DNA of 32,136 nt from contig CACZBX010000021.1 in NCBI GenBank assembly GCA_902779535.1, positions 1 to 32,136 on the forward strand, in the 5' to 3' direction. Within the stretch, counting starts at the first letter, position 1. The number at the start of each line of letters is the position of its first letter. Positions 1-6,584 of the stretch are shown here, piece after piece. The translations under genes and the position numbers were made by a program. Under the pieces are notes generated by a model. The model worked only from the letters and a program-made list of their open reading frames with translations. It made no database searches and was not told the DNA's origin. The stretch comes from an uncultured Bacteroidales bacterium. GTDB lineage: Bacteria; Bacteroidota; Bacteroidia; Bacteroidales; Bacteroidaceae.

Positions 1-255
1 TTTGCAGAATTAAAAAAGAATGACGATGTTCCAAAATGGGGTTATATTTATAATCAAAAAATTCCGTTTCATATCATAGATGAACGAATTATGGATGAAA
101 CATCGCATCGTATTCAGTTGCGTTGGACAATTTCGCATTATGAAGATTATGATGACTTTAAAGATACTGAATATGGGAAAATACCTTCAACTTTGCTGTT
201 ACGAAATACCTCTCAACGAAGTTGTTCGTCAATCCGCGATTCGATGATGGCGTAA
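1..255 (+). pseudogene. 3'-truncated AT-rich ORF of unknown function, reading into foreign DNA
   Basis: The reading frame is open from the window edge to a TAA at 253-255. Its first ~57 codons encode a hydrophilic protein rich in D, E, K, I and Y, and I do not recognise the family. From about position 171 the DNA clearly belongs to another gene in another frame (the DUF3078-like tail), so the last ~28 residues here are an out-of-frame translation and the natural C-terminus is missing. The first 170 bases are visibly more AT-rich than what follows. The left part may be the end of an inserted element or of a rearranged segment. An assembly join is equally possible. No terminal repeat or target duplication can be judged from this side alone. 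Confidence 0.45.
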
Positions 256-329
256 AACTGGCTGAAGGAGAGCATAGCTATCTGCAGTTGCAGGAACTCT
301 TCAGCTTCGGTTTGAACTATACGTGGTAA
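171..329 (+). pseudogene. C-terminal fragment of a DUF3078-like outer-membrane beta-barrel protein
   Basis: In the frame ending with TAA at 327-329, translation gives about 52 residues containing [20 protein letters not shown] and ending FSFGLNYTW-stop. Alternating hydrophobic strands and a terminal aromatic residue are the signature of the last strands of an outer-membrane beta-barrel. The wording matches the end of Bacteroidetes DUF3078 proteins as I know them. An in-frame TGA at 168-170 and unrelated sequence upstream show that the N-terminal body of the gene is absent. A strong terminator follows at 346-390, so this was once the 3' end of a transcribed gene. The family call is recognition from memory; the truncation is directly visible. 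Confidence 0.55.
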
Positions 330-345
330 TCTTACTCCTTCTGAT

Positions 346-390
346 AAAAGCAATTCCTACAATCTCGGATGATTGTAGGAATTGCTTTTT
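346..390 (+). terminator. Rho-independent terminator after the DUF3078 tail
   Basis: A perfect 19-bp stem (346-364 with 371-389) with a six-base loop runs straight into a T-tract. Confidence 0.85.
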
Positions 391-419
391 AATATTTGTT
401 CATTTGTCAGGATCTTTAA

Positions 420-507
420 GTTTATCATATATGTGATAAAAGTTTTTCACCTCTGTGACAAAAGCTTTTCACCAAGGTGACAAAGGTTTCTCACCAAGGT
501 GAAAAGT
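420..507. repeat. Array 1: four 22-bp palindromic units
   Basis: Four consecutive imperfect palindromes have TCA(C) starting at 425, 447, 469 and 491, an exact 22-bp period. Each unit has the plan TTT-N-TCAC-N4-GTGA-N-AAA, so each can fold as a hairpin with a four-base loop or act as a dyad protein site. Units 3 and 4 contain the perfect core TCACCAAGGTGA. The array lies between the 3' end of the DUF3078 tail and the 3' end of the minus-strand epimerase gene. It matches the array at 15221-15308 in unit number, period and last-unit ending (GGTGAAAAG followed by pyrimidine-ATAA). Confidence 0.85.
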
Positions 508-564
508 ATAAGCTGAATAGCAAATTAGCTAAAATGTCTGCATCGACGTAAAAGAACTTGGCGT

Positions 565-1653
565 TTATGCTTCAAGCTCAGTCAGGAGAGCCTGTACAAT
601 CCGTTCGGCAGTATGGCCGTCCCAGCGTTCAGGAATCTTTCCTTCTTTCCATTCGCCCCTGCTCAGTGTTTTCAGTGCTTCGGCAATGAGGGCCGGATCT
701 TCACCGACCAAGCAGTTCGTTCCTTTTTGCACCGTCTCAGGATGCTCGGCATACGTGTTCAGTGTGATACATGGTATGCCCAGGAAGGTCGCTTCTTCAG
801 CAATATTGCCGGAATCGGTGACGATGGCCTTGGCATGATTGACCATATAGCCAAAGGTGAGGTAGGATTGTGGAGGAAGAAGATGCAGACGGTCGTCATG
901 AATGTTCAGTTCTTCCAGGCGATCCTTGATGTATGTGTGCAGCGGAGCCACAATCGGAAGGTTCGTATTGGCCAAGACTGACTGCATAATCTCTCGGAGT
1001 TTATCGTCATTGTTCACGATATCCCGACGGTTCAATGTGAACAGCAGGTATTCCTTGTCTTGAACACCGAGGATGGAGAAGGAGACAGGTCGTTGCATAC
1101 GTGGACGATTGTATCTTAATGAGTCAATCAGGATGTTTCCAACCATGTACACATGGTTCTGTTCGGTTCCCGACTGTGATAGGTTGCGGTTGGCTACCAT
1201 CCCGGCTGTGAACAGGATATCCGACATGCTGTCGGTGATGATACGGTTGATTTCCTTGCAGTCCACATCGAACGAGCGGGTTCCCGCTACGAGGTGAGCA
1301 ACTTTTACCCCCATCTTTTTGGCCACAATGGAGCAAGCCATGGTCGGAGTGAAGTCGTCGACTACGACCACCACGTTGGCCATGTTCGACTTCAATTCCG
1401 TGGCGAAAGCCGTGATGATGCCTGCCATGCGGCGGAAGAAATCTGTTTCGTTCACATTCAGGAAAGCATCAGGCGTAGGCATGTCCAAATCTGTGAAGAG
1501 AGAAGGTTCCAAACTCTTCTCGTCAGCAGATCCAGTATAGACAATTCGGGCAGAGATGTTTTTTCCTTCACTCTTCGCCTTTTGAATCGCACGCATCAGT
1601 GGAGCGATTTTCATAAAGTTAGGTCTTGCACCGGCAATGATCGTTACTTTCAT
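565..1653 (-). CDS. UDP-N-acetylglucosamine 2-epimerase-like protein (WecB family) with an atypical active site
   Basis: The 362-residue length and overall plan fit the non-hydrolysing UDP-GlcNAc 2-epimerases, which interconvert UDP-GlcNAc and UDP-ManNAc in the cytoplasm for surface polysaccharides. Visible family marks are GARPNFMK at 7-14 (usually GTRPE), VDDFTPT at 98-104 (usually GDTTT), HLVAGTRS at 120-127 (usually HVEAGLRS), EINR at 134-137, LNRRD at 207-211 (usually LHRRE) and TDSGNIAEE at 279-287. The positions matching E. coli Glu117 and His213 are Val122 and Asn208, while those matching Asp95 and Glu131 (Asp100, Glu134) are kept. The fold is therefore secure, but normal epimerase chemistry is not. 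It stands alone, with its own promoter facing the divergent TRIC-family gene. A TAACTTTG box lies 24 bp upstream of the ATG and AAGAGG just before it. Confidence 0.85.
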   Translation of the reverse strand: MKVTIIAGARPNFMKIAPLMRAIQKAKSEGKNISARIVYTGSADEKSLEPSLFTDLDMPTPDAFLNVNETDFFRRMAGIITAFATELKSNMANVVVVVDDFTPTMACSIVAKKMGVKVAHLVAGTRSFDVDCKEINRIITDSMSDILFTAGMVANRNLSQSGTEQNHVYMVGNILIDSLRYNRPRMQRPVSFSILGVQDKEYLLFTLNRRDIVNNDDKLREIMQSVLANTNLPIVAPLHTYIKDRLEELNIHDDRLHLLPPQSYLTFGYMVNHAKAIVTDSGNIAEEATFLGIPCITLNTYAEHPETVQKGTNCLVGEDPALIAEALKTLSRGEWKEGKIPERWDGHTAERIVQALLTELEA

Positions 1654-1676
1654 CCTCTTAATGTTTTAATTTTGAG

Positions 1677-1684
1677 CAAAGTTA
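1677..1684 (-). promoter_or_regulatory. -7 box for the epimerase gene
   Basis: On the minus strand this reads TAACTTTG, an exact match to the Bacteroidetes TAnnTTTG element, 23 bases before the start codon. Confidence 0.7.
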
Positions 1685-1706
1685 GCTTTTTATTTGAATA
1701 AATGAT

Positions 1707-1714
1707 TACTTTTG
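1707..1714 (+). promoter_or_regulatory. -7 box for the TRIC-family gene
   Basis: TACTTTTG on the plus strand, 19 bases before the ATG at 1734. It is separated from the opposing epimerase promoter by only 22 bases, so the two promoters probably compete. Confidence 0.65.
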
Positions 1715-1733
1715 CAGCCAAAATTCAAACGAT

Positions 1734-2363
1734 ATGATTTCTTTTGTTCAGGTATTAGATTTTGCAGGTACGTTTGCTTTTGCGACAAGTGGTATCCGTC
1801 TGGCATCGGCAAAGCGTTTTGATTGGTTTGGGGCGTATGTAGTCGGATTTGCGACAGCGATAGGTGGAGGTACGCTTCGTGATATCTTGTTAGGCGTGAC
1901 TCCAGCATGGATGCAATCACCTGTTTATCTGATATGTACGGCGCTTGCTTTGTTTTGGGTCATTGCCTTTGGCAAGTACGTCATCACGATGAACAACACG
2001 ATTTTCTTCTTTGATAGTGTCGGGTTGTCACTCTTTACTGTTGTCGGTGTCAGCCATAGCCTGGCCCAAGGTTTCCCTTTCTGGGTGGCGATTATCATGG
2101 GAAGTATAACGGGAGCGGCCGGAGGTGTCATCCGCGATGTGTTCATCAATGAGATTCCGTTGATTTTCCGAAAGGAGATCTACGCCATGGCCTGTGTTGT
2201 AGGAGGGCTGCTCTATTGGTTACTGGCATTGCTCGGAATGAACGACCTCACTTGTCAGATAGCCGCTGGCTTTGCGGTATTCATCACACGGATTCTTGCA
2301 GTTCGATACAATATTTGCTTACCGATATTAAAGGGAGAGGATTATTATAAAAAGAAAGGGTAA
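1734..2363 (+). CDS. TRIC/YadS-family (UPF0126) inner-membrane protein
   Basis: A 209-residue, very hydrophobic protein with about seven membrane segments. It shows the two-fold repeat of the family: DFAGTFAFATSGIR at the N-terminus ending in GGGTLRD, then DSVGLSLFTVVG in the second half ending in GGVIRD. These glycine-rich kinks line the pore in bacterial TRIC channels, which are reported as trimeric cation (K+) channels. Some relatives are annotated as glycine transporters, so the substrate is open. The start follows a clear -7 box, with the ATG 19 bases on. The stop codon lies inside the 5' arm of the terminator stem at 2355-2385. Confidence 0.9.
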   Translation: MISFVQVLDFAGTFAFATSGIRLASAKRFDWFGAYVVGFATAIGGGTLRDILLGVTPAWMQSPVYLICTALALFWVIAFGKYVITMNNTIFFFDSVGLSLFTVVGVSHSLAQGFPFWVAIIMGSITGAAGGVIRDVFINEIPLIFRKEIYAMACVVGGLLYWLLALLGMNDLTCQIAAGFAVFITRILAVRYNICLPILKGEDYYKKKG

Positions 2364-2385
2364 CTCTTTTCGAGTTACCCTTTTT
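2355..2385. terminator. Bidirectional terminator between convergent genes
   Basis: Stem AAAGGGTAACTC (2355-2366) pairs with the complementary arm from 2372, followed by T's on the plus strand. On the minus strand it also ends in a T-rich run, so it can serve the OmpA lipoprotein gene too. The stop codon of the TRIC-family gene (2361-2363) is part of the stem. Confidence 0.85.
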
Positions 2386-2404
2386 ACGTTTTCTGAGTGA
2401 ACGA

Positions 2405-3088
2405 TTAGAGTGTCTTAGCCTCAGCCTCGGCAGCCTTAATCATTTCCTGACTTGCATACATGAATACTTCTACACGACGGTTAGCAGCTGCTGACAGTTC
2501 TTCGTTGTATTCGCTAAAGCCCTTACCTTCAACATACTTCAACTGACCTGCGCTTACGCCCTGACCTTTCAGGTAGTCGGCAACAGCGTTTGCACGGTTG
2601 GTTGAAACCTTTTGGTTAGCCTCAACAGAACCAACCTTATCGGTATGTCCGTAGATAGCGATGTCGAGTGTTGGATCTTCCTTCAGAATCTTTGAGAAGT
2701 TTGTCAGTGAGTTCTTAGCAGATTGACTCAAAGCAGCACTGTTGAAGCCAAACAAGATACCAGAATCGAATGTAACTTTCACAGCCTGCAAACCGTTGGC
2801 GTCCATTACTTGTTCAACCTGTGCACCTTCGATGGCAGCAGCTTCAGCAGCTTTCTTATCCATCTTCTTACCAATGATCACACCGGCACCCGTACCAACA
2901 GCAGCACCCACAGCAGCACCGATAGCAGCACCCTTACCGTGTCCAACGATAGCACCGATAGCAGCACCTAAAGCAGCGCCACCGCCACCACCGATCAAAC
3001 CACCTTTAGCGGTGTTGTTCATGTTTCCACAACCACTGAGTACCAATGTCACACTCAGCAATAAAGCCATTAATTTAGTCTTCTTCAT
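2405..3088 (-). CDS. OmpA-family lipoprotein with glycine zipper
   Basis: 227 residues. The signal peptide ends in the lipobox LSGC (Cys20), so it is a lipoprotein. Residues 29-73 are an extreme Gly/Ala repeat (glycine zipper) that could pack in a membrane. Residues ~103-212 form an OmpA C-terminal peptidoglycan-binding domain with GHTDKVGS (Asp150), STNRA (Arg165) and NRRVEVF near the end. The domain grips diaminopimelate in the wall, so the protein likely ties an envelope membrane to peptidoglycan, as YiaD-like proteins do. It begins 18 bases after the glyA stop. Only a weak TAACTTTT-like box lies in that gap, so it is probably read through from glyA, with possible extra initiation. Confidence 0.92.
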   Translation of the reverse strand: MKKTKLMALLLSVTLVLSGCGNMNNTAKGGLIGGGGGAALGAAIGAIVGHGKGAAIGAAVGAAVGTGAGVIIGKKMDKKAAEAAAIEGAQVEQVMDANGLQAVKVTFDSGILFGFNSAALSQSAKNSLTNFSKILKEDPTLDIAIYGHTDKVGSVEANQKVSTNRANAVADYLKGQGVSAGQLKYVEGKGFSEYNEELSAAANRRVEVFMYASQEMIKAAEAEAKTL

Positions 3089-3106
3089 ATGCGTTTAATT
3101 TAAAAG

Positions 3107-4387
3107 TTAATATGCGAAAATCGGATAATTCTTCATCAGGTCATTTACGTGATGACGAACTTTTTCGATTGTCTTTTCATCATCTACATGTGAGAGCACC
3201 TCGTCGATCAAGGCTGCAATCTCAACCATCAAGTCTTCTTTTGCACCACGGGTGGTCATCGCAGGTGTACCTAAGCGGATACCGGAAGTCTTGAATGCTG
3301 AACGGGTATCGTAAGGCACCATGTTCTTGTTGACAGTGATGTCAGCAGATACCAGAGCCCGCTCGGCTGTCTTTCCATCGAGTTCAGGGAACTTCGTGCG
3401 AAGGTCAACAAGCATCGAGTGGTTATCGGTACCGTCGGAAACGATCTTGTATCCACGTTCCATCAATGCTTCTGCCAAGACCTTGGCATTCTTTTGTACT
3501 TGCTTAGCATATTCCTTGAACTCTGGCTGGAGGATTTCGCCGAAGGCAACAGCTTTTGCAGCAATCACGTGTTCGAGCGGTCCGCCTTGGATGCCTGGGA
3601 ATACGGCAGAGTCTAACAGTTGGGACATCTTCTTCAACTCGCCCTTCTTTGTGCGCTTTCCCCATGGGTTCTCAAAGTCTTTTCCTAACAGGATAATACC
3701 TCCGCGTGGGCCACGCAGCGTCTTATGGGTGGTAGAAGTGACGATGTGTGCATATTCCAATGGGTTGTTCAGCAAGCCGGCAGCGATCAAACCTGCAGGA
3801 TGAGCCATATCAACCATCAACAGGGCACCGACTTTGTCGGCAATCTCGCGCATGCGCTTGTAATCCCATTCACGGGAGTATGCTGATCCACCGCCAATAA
3901 TCATTTTAGGCTTCTCTTTCAGGGCGATGGCTTCCATTTCATCATAATCAACTCGTCCAGTCTCCGGGTTCAAGTTGTATGCACACGGAGAATAGATAAG
4001 ACCAGATGTGTTCACAGCCGAACCATGTGAAAGGTGACCGCCTTGGTCGAGGTTCAGGCCCATGAACTTATCGCCTGGGTTCAGAACGGCGAGGAATACG
4101 GCTGCATTAGCCTGAGCACCTGAGTGCGGCTGTACATTGGCCCATTCGGCACCGAAGATTTTCTTGATTCTTTCAATAGCAATAGTCTCGCTTTGGTCAA
4201 CAACTTCACAGCCACCGTAGTAACGATGACCAGGATATCCTTCTGCATATTTGTTCGTAAGGCAGGATCCCATGGCTTGCATGACTTGATCACTTACAAA
4301 GTTTTCAGAAGCGATAAGTTCAATGCCTTTTAGCTGGCGTTGATGTTCTTGTTCAATGATGTTAAAAATTAAATCATCTCTTTTCAT
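3107..4387 (-). CDS. glyA: Serine hydroxymethyltransferase
   Basis: 426 residues, full length for bacterial SHMT. The enzyme is cytoplasmic and uses pyridoxal phosphate to convert serine plus tetrahydrofolate to glycine plus methylene-tetrahydrofolate. Visible marks are the N-terminal ELIASENF (23-30), [15 protein letters not shown] (45-59), VDMAHPAG with Asp193 and His196, and the PLP lysine motif [13 protein letters not shown] with Lys222. The C-terminal region has [15 protein letters not shown]. The start has a clear -7 box about 31 bp upstream, so it is transcribed independently of the pyr operon upstream on the same strand. The OmpA lipoprotein gene follows closely downstream. Confidence 0.98.
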   Translation of the reverse strand: MKRDDLIFNIIEQEHQRQLKGIELIASENFVSDQVMQAMGSCLTNKYAEGYPGHRYYGGCEVVDQSETIAIERIKKIFGAEWANVQPHSGAQANAAVFLAVLNPGDKFMGLNLDQGGHLSHGSAVNTSGLIYSPCAYNLNPETGRVDYDEMEAIALKEKPKMIIGGGSAYSREWDYKRMREIADKVGALLMVDMAHPAGLIAAGLLNNPLEYAHIVTSTTHKTLRGPRGGIILLGKDFENPWGKRTKKGELKKMSQLLDSAVFPGIQGGPLEHVIAAKAVAFGEILQPEFKEYAKQVQKNAKVLAEALMERGYKIVSDGTDNHSMLVDLRTKFPELDGKTAERALVSADITVNKNMVPYDTRSAFKTSGIRLGTPAMTTRGAKEDLMVEIAALIDEVLSHVDDEKTIEKVRHHVNDLMKNYPIFAY

Positions 4388-4417
4388 GTTGTTTTATTTT
4401 AAGATTTGGATTTGGTA

Positions 4418-4425
4418 CAAAACTA
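4418..4425 (-). promoter_or_regulatory. -7 box for glyA
   Basis: TAGTTTTG on the minus strand, 30 bases before the glyA ATG, within the 65-bp gap after the flavin reductase gene. Confidence 0.6.
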
Positions 4426-4452
4426 ATTAAAATATAAATACCATTGTTTGAT

Positions 4453-5019
4453 TTATTTCTTTTTTTCAACCGACCAACCGAATTTCCCGATTTTCTCACC
4501 TAAGGTAAAATATCCTCCATGGACATATGCCATCAGGTTGGCATCGGTTAATTCAAATTTTCCCGTCTCTTTATTGAGGTATTTCTCGTCGGCTTTCACG
4601 TTGACCACTTCCGAGATAAACATGTGATGTGAACCGAGTGGGACGATTTCCTTTACCTTGCATTCGATGGAAAGCGGCGATTCCTCAATAATCGGAGCGT
4701 TAATAATTTTCGCATTGCCGGGTGTAAGGCTCATCTCCTCAAATTTGTTATAATCTTTTCCAGAGCGAACACCACACCAGTCGGTAGCATAGGAGAGGTC
4801 TTTCGTCGTCAGGTTGATGACAAATTCCATGTTCTTCTTGATAATCTCATAGGAGTGTCTTTCCGGTCGGATCGAGATGTAGCACATCGGTGGGTTGGTA
4901 CAGATTGTTCCTGTCCAAGCCACTGTCAGGATGTTATATTCGTCCGGAGTGCTTCCGCAGCTAATCATGACAGCGGGAAGCGGATAGATCATCGTTCCAG
5001 GTTTCCAGTCTTGCTTCAT
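4453..5019 (-). CDS. Flavin reductase-like / flavoredoxin-family protein
   Basis: 188 residues with the FMN-binding split-barrel fold of the flavin reductase-like domain. Visible marks are the N-terminal [11 protein letters not shown], then [20 protein letters not shown] (the FMN-phosphate loop region), [10 protein letters not shown], and the C-terminal [19 protein letters not shown] typical of flavoredoxins. These proteins bind FMN and pass electrons or reduce flavin; the partner is unknown. Its ATG overlaps the pyrI stop by three bases (5016-5019 region), so it is translated with the pyrimidine genes. A link to redox steps of pyrimidine synthesis is conceivable but not shown. Confidence 0.85.
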   Translation of the reverse strand: MKQDWKPGTMIYPLPAVMISCGSTPDEYNILTVAWTGTICTNPPMCYISIRPERHSYEIIKKNMEFVINLTTKDLSYATDWCGVRSGKDYNKFEEMSLTPGNAKIINAPIIEESPLSIECKVKEIVPLGSHHMFISEVVNVKADEKYLNKETGKFELTDANLMAYVHGGYFTLGEKIGKFGWSVEKKK

Positions 5020-5477
5020 AACAGTTTCATTTCATCCAAGCACTGCTCTTTCTCACAATAGTGGCATTTATAGGCACGGTGTTCCTTGTCGATACAATGA
5101 AACAATGTTGGCATTGGTTCATTGTTTGTGATACATTTCGGGTTGGCACATCTGACAATACCGCGAAGAGTCTCAGGTTTCTCAACTTGTTTTTTCTCCA
5201 CGACCTCATAGTTGCGGATGATATTCAGCTTTACGGAAGGAGCAACGACTGACAGCCGGCTGATTTCTTCGTCTGTAAAGAAGCGGTCGGCTACCTTAAT
5301 CAAGCCTTTCTTTCCGAGTTTCTTGCTGTCCAGGTTATTACCGATGGTTATCTTTGAATGGCCGTCGGTCAATCCCAGCAAGGAAACGACGGTGAACACT
5401 TTATCACAGGGTATATGGTCGATAACAGTACCATTTTCGAGTGCTGCTACTTGTAGTTCTTGTTTTTTCTGGTTCAT
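5016..5477 (-). CDS. pyrI: Aspartate carbamoyltransferase regulatory chain
   Basis: 153 residues from the ATG at 5477, the same length as E. coli PyrI; an earlier TTG at 5486 is a less likely start. The protein is the allosteric partner of PyrB and binds ATP/CTP in its N-terminal domain (ENGTVIDHI, then KITIGNNL). Four zinc-ligand cysteines in the C-terminal domain, Cys110, Cys115, Cys138 and Cys141 (patterns C-N4-C and C-N2-C), hold the contact with the catalytic chain. It follows pyrB with an 11-base gap and overlaps the flavin reductase gene. Confidence 0.97.
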   Translation of the reverse strand: MNQKKQELQVAALENGTVIDHIPCDKVFTVVSLLGLTDGHSKITIGNNLDSKKLGKKGLIKVADRFFTDEEISRLSVVAPSVKLNIIRNYEVVEKKQVEKPETLRGIVRCANPKCITNNEPMPTLFHCIDKEHRAYKCHYCEKEQCLDEMKLL

Positions 5478-5488
5478 AATCGTCAAAT

Positions 5489-6430
5489 TTACTTGTTTGA
5501 ATCTGCTTTCACCTCATCCAACGTGATGCCAAGTACGTCGCAAAGGATTGCTTCGCGAGCATACAGACCGTTCTTGGCTTGTTGGAAATAGTAAGCCTTC
5601 GGGTTTTCGTCCACATCGTAAGCCAATTCGTGTACTCTTGGCAGCGGGTGAAGGATCTTCAGGTTCGGACGTGTATTCTTCAGCATCTCGTTCTTCAGGA
5701 TATAGACGTTCTTAACGCGTTCATATTCCATCAGGTCGGTAAAGCGTTCCCGCTGAACACGAGTCATATACAAGATATCAGCATCGGCAATTATATCCTC
5801 GTTGAACTCGGTGTGCTCCATATATTTGATATGATGCTCTTGGCAGTATTGCTTGTATTCTTCCGGCATGCGCAGTTCATCAGGAGCGATGAAGTGGAAA
5901 GTTGGATTAAAGAAACGCATGGCTTGGATCATGGAGTGAACGGTGCGGCCGTACTTCAGGTCGCCCACCAGATAGATGTTCAGGTTCTCCAACGTACCTT
6001 GTGTCTTATAAATGGAATAGAGGTCGAGCATGGTTTGAGAAGGGTGTTGGTTGGCTCCGTCACCTGCATTGACGATAGGAATGGGAGCAACCTCGCTCGC
6101 ATACCTGGCAGCACCTTCCAGATAATGGCGCATCACGATGATATCTGCGTAATTGCTGACCATCAGGATGGTGTCCTTCAGCGTTTCACCTTTCGACGAA
6201 CTGGTCACTTTCGGGTCGGTGAATCCGATGACACGGGCACCTAAGCGGTTGGCTGCTGTTTCAAAACTAAGTCGGGTACGAGTGGAAGGTTCAAAAAAGA
6301 GGGTAGCGACAACTCTTCCTTCCAATAACTTGCGGTTGGGTTTCTTTTCAAACTCTTTGGCCATATCCAACATATAGAGAATCTTTTCCCGTGAATATTG
6401 GGCTATGGATACTAGACTTCTGTTTTCCAT
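5489..6430 (-). CDS. pyrB: Aspartate carbamoyltransferase catalytic chain
   Basis: 313 residues from MENRSLVS. It catalyses carbamoyl phosphate plus aspartate to carbamoyl aspartate, the first committed step of pyrimidine synthesis, in the cytoplasm. Visible are the carbamoyl-phosphate loop [41 protein letters not shown] (HPSQ replaces the usual HPTQ), [11 protein letters not shown], and HPLPRV near the C-terminus. A start six codons earlier (6448) is open but would leave only about a 7-base leader after the -7 box at 6462-6469, so 6430 is preferred. It is the first gene of pyrB-pyrI-flavin reductase. Confidence 0.97.
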   Translation of the reverse strand: MENRSLVSIAQYSREKILYMLDMAKEFEKKPNRKLLEGRVVATLFFEPSTRTRLSFETAANRLGARVIGFTDPKVTSSSKGETLKDTILMVSNYADIIVMRHYLEGAARYASEVAPIPIVNAGDGANQHPSQTMLDLYSIYKTQGTLENLNIYLVGDLKYGRTVHSMIQAMRFFNPTFHFIAPDELRMPEEYKQYCQEHHIKYMEHTEFNEDIIADADILYMTRVQRERFTDLMEYERVKNVYILKNEMLKNTRPNLKILHPLPRVHELAYDVDENPKAYYFQQAKNGLYAREAILCDVLGITLDEVKADSNK

Positions 6431-6461
6431 AAAGTATATGTTTATCATCTTTTAAGTGCCT

Positions 6462-6469
6462 CAAAGGTA
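6462..6469 (-). promoter_or_regulatory. -7 box for the pyrBI operon
   Basis: TACCTTTG on the minus strand, 31 bases before the chosen pyrB ATG. It supports the shorter PyrB start. Confidence 0.7.
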
Positions 6470-6553
6470 GCAAAAAAAAATAAAAGTGGTGTATCTTTCC
6501 TTGATATTTAGTTTAAGTTATATTAAAAATGCCTACATTCTAAAAGTTTTATT

Positions 6554-6561
6554 TATTTTTG
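6554..6561 (+). promoter_or_regulatory. -7 box for the penicillin-binding protein gene
   Basis: TATTTTTG, 23 bases before the ATG at 6585. An upstream in-frame ATG at 6486 would lie before this promoter. Confidence 0.6.
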
Positions 6562-6584
6562 CAAAGACATTCATTCTACAAATC

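Noticed and set aside
168-175. Single-base frameshift linking the left ORF to the DUF3078 tail
   Set aside because: Reading the upstream sequence in the frame that would join gives no beta-barrel-like protein, so a simple sequencing frameshift does not explain the junction.
420-507. Possible CRISPR array or CRP-type sites
   Set aside because: Units are back-to-back with no unique spacers, so it is not CRISPR. The half-sites are in TCAC-N4-GTGA order, the reverse of the GTGA-N6-TCAC order of a CRP site, and the spacing between neighbouring units does not create one.
2723-3098. Plus-strand open frames rich in Ala/Pro/Ser/Thr opposite the OmpA lipoprotein gene
   Set aside because: They mirror the Gly/Ala-rich glycine zipper on the other strand and have no promoter or ribosome site.
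6486-6584. Hydrophobic 33-residue extension of the penicillin-binding protein
   Set aside because: It would add a second hydrophobic stretch ahead of the real anchor and begins upstream of the TATTTTTG promoter.
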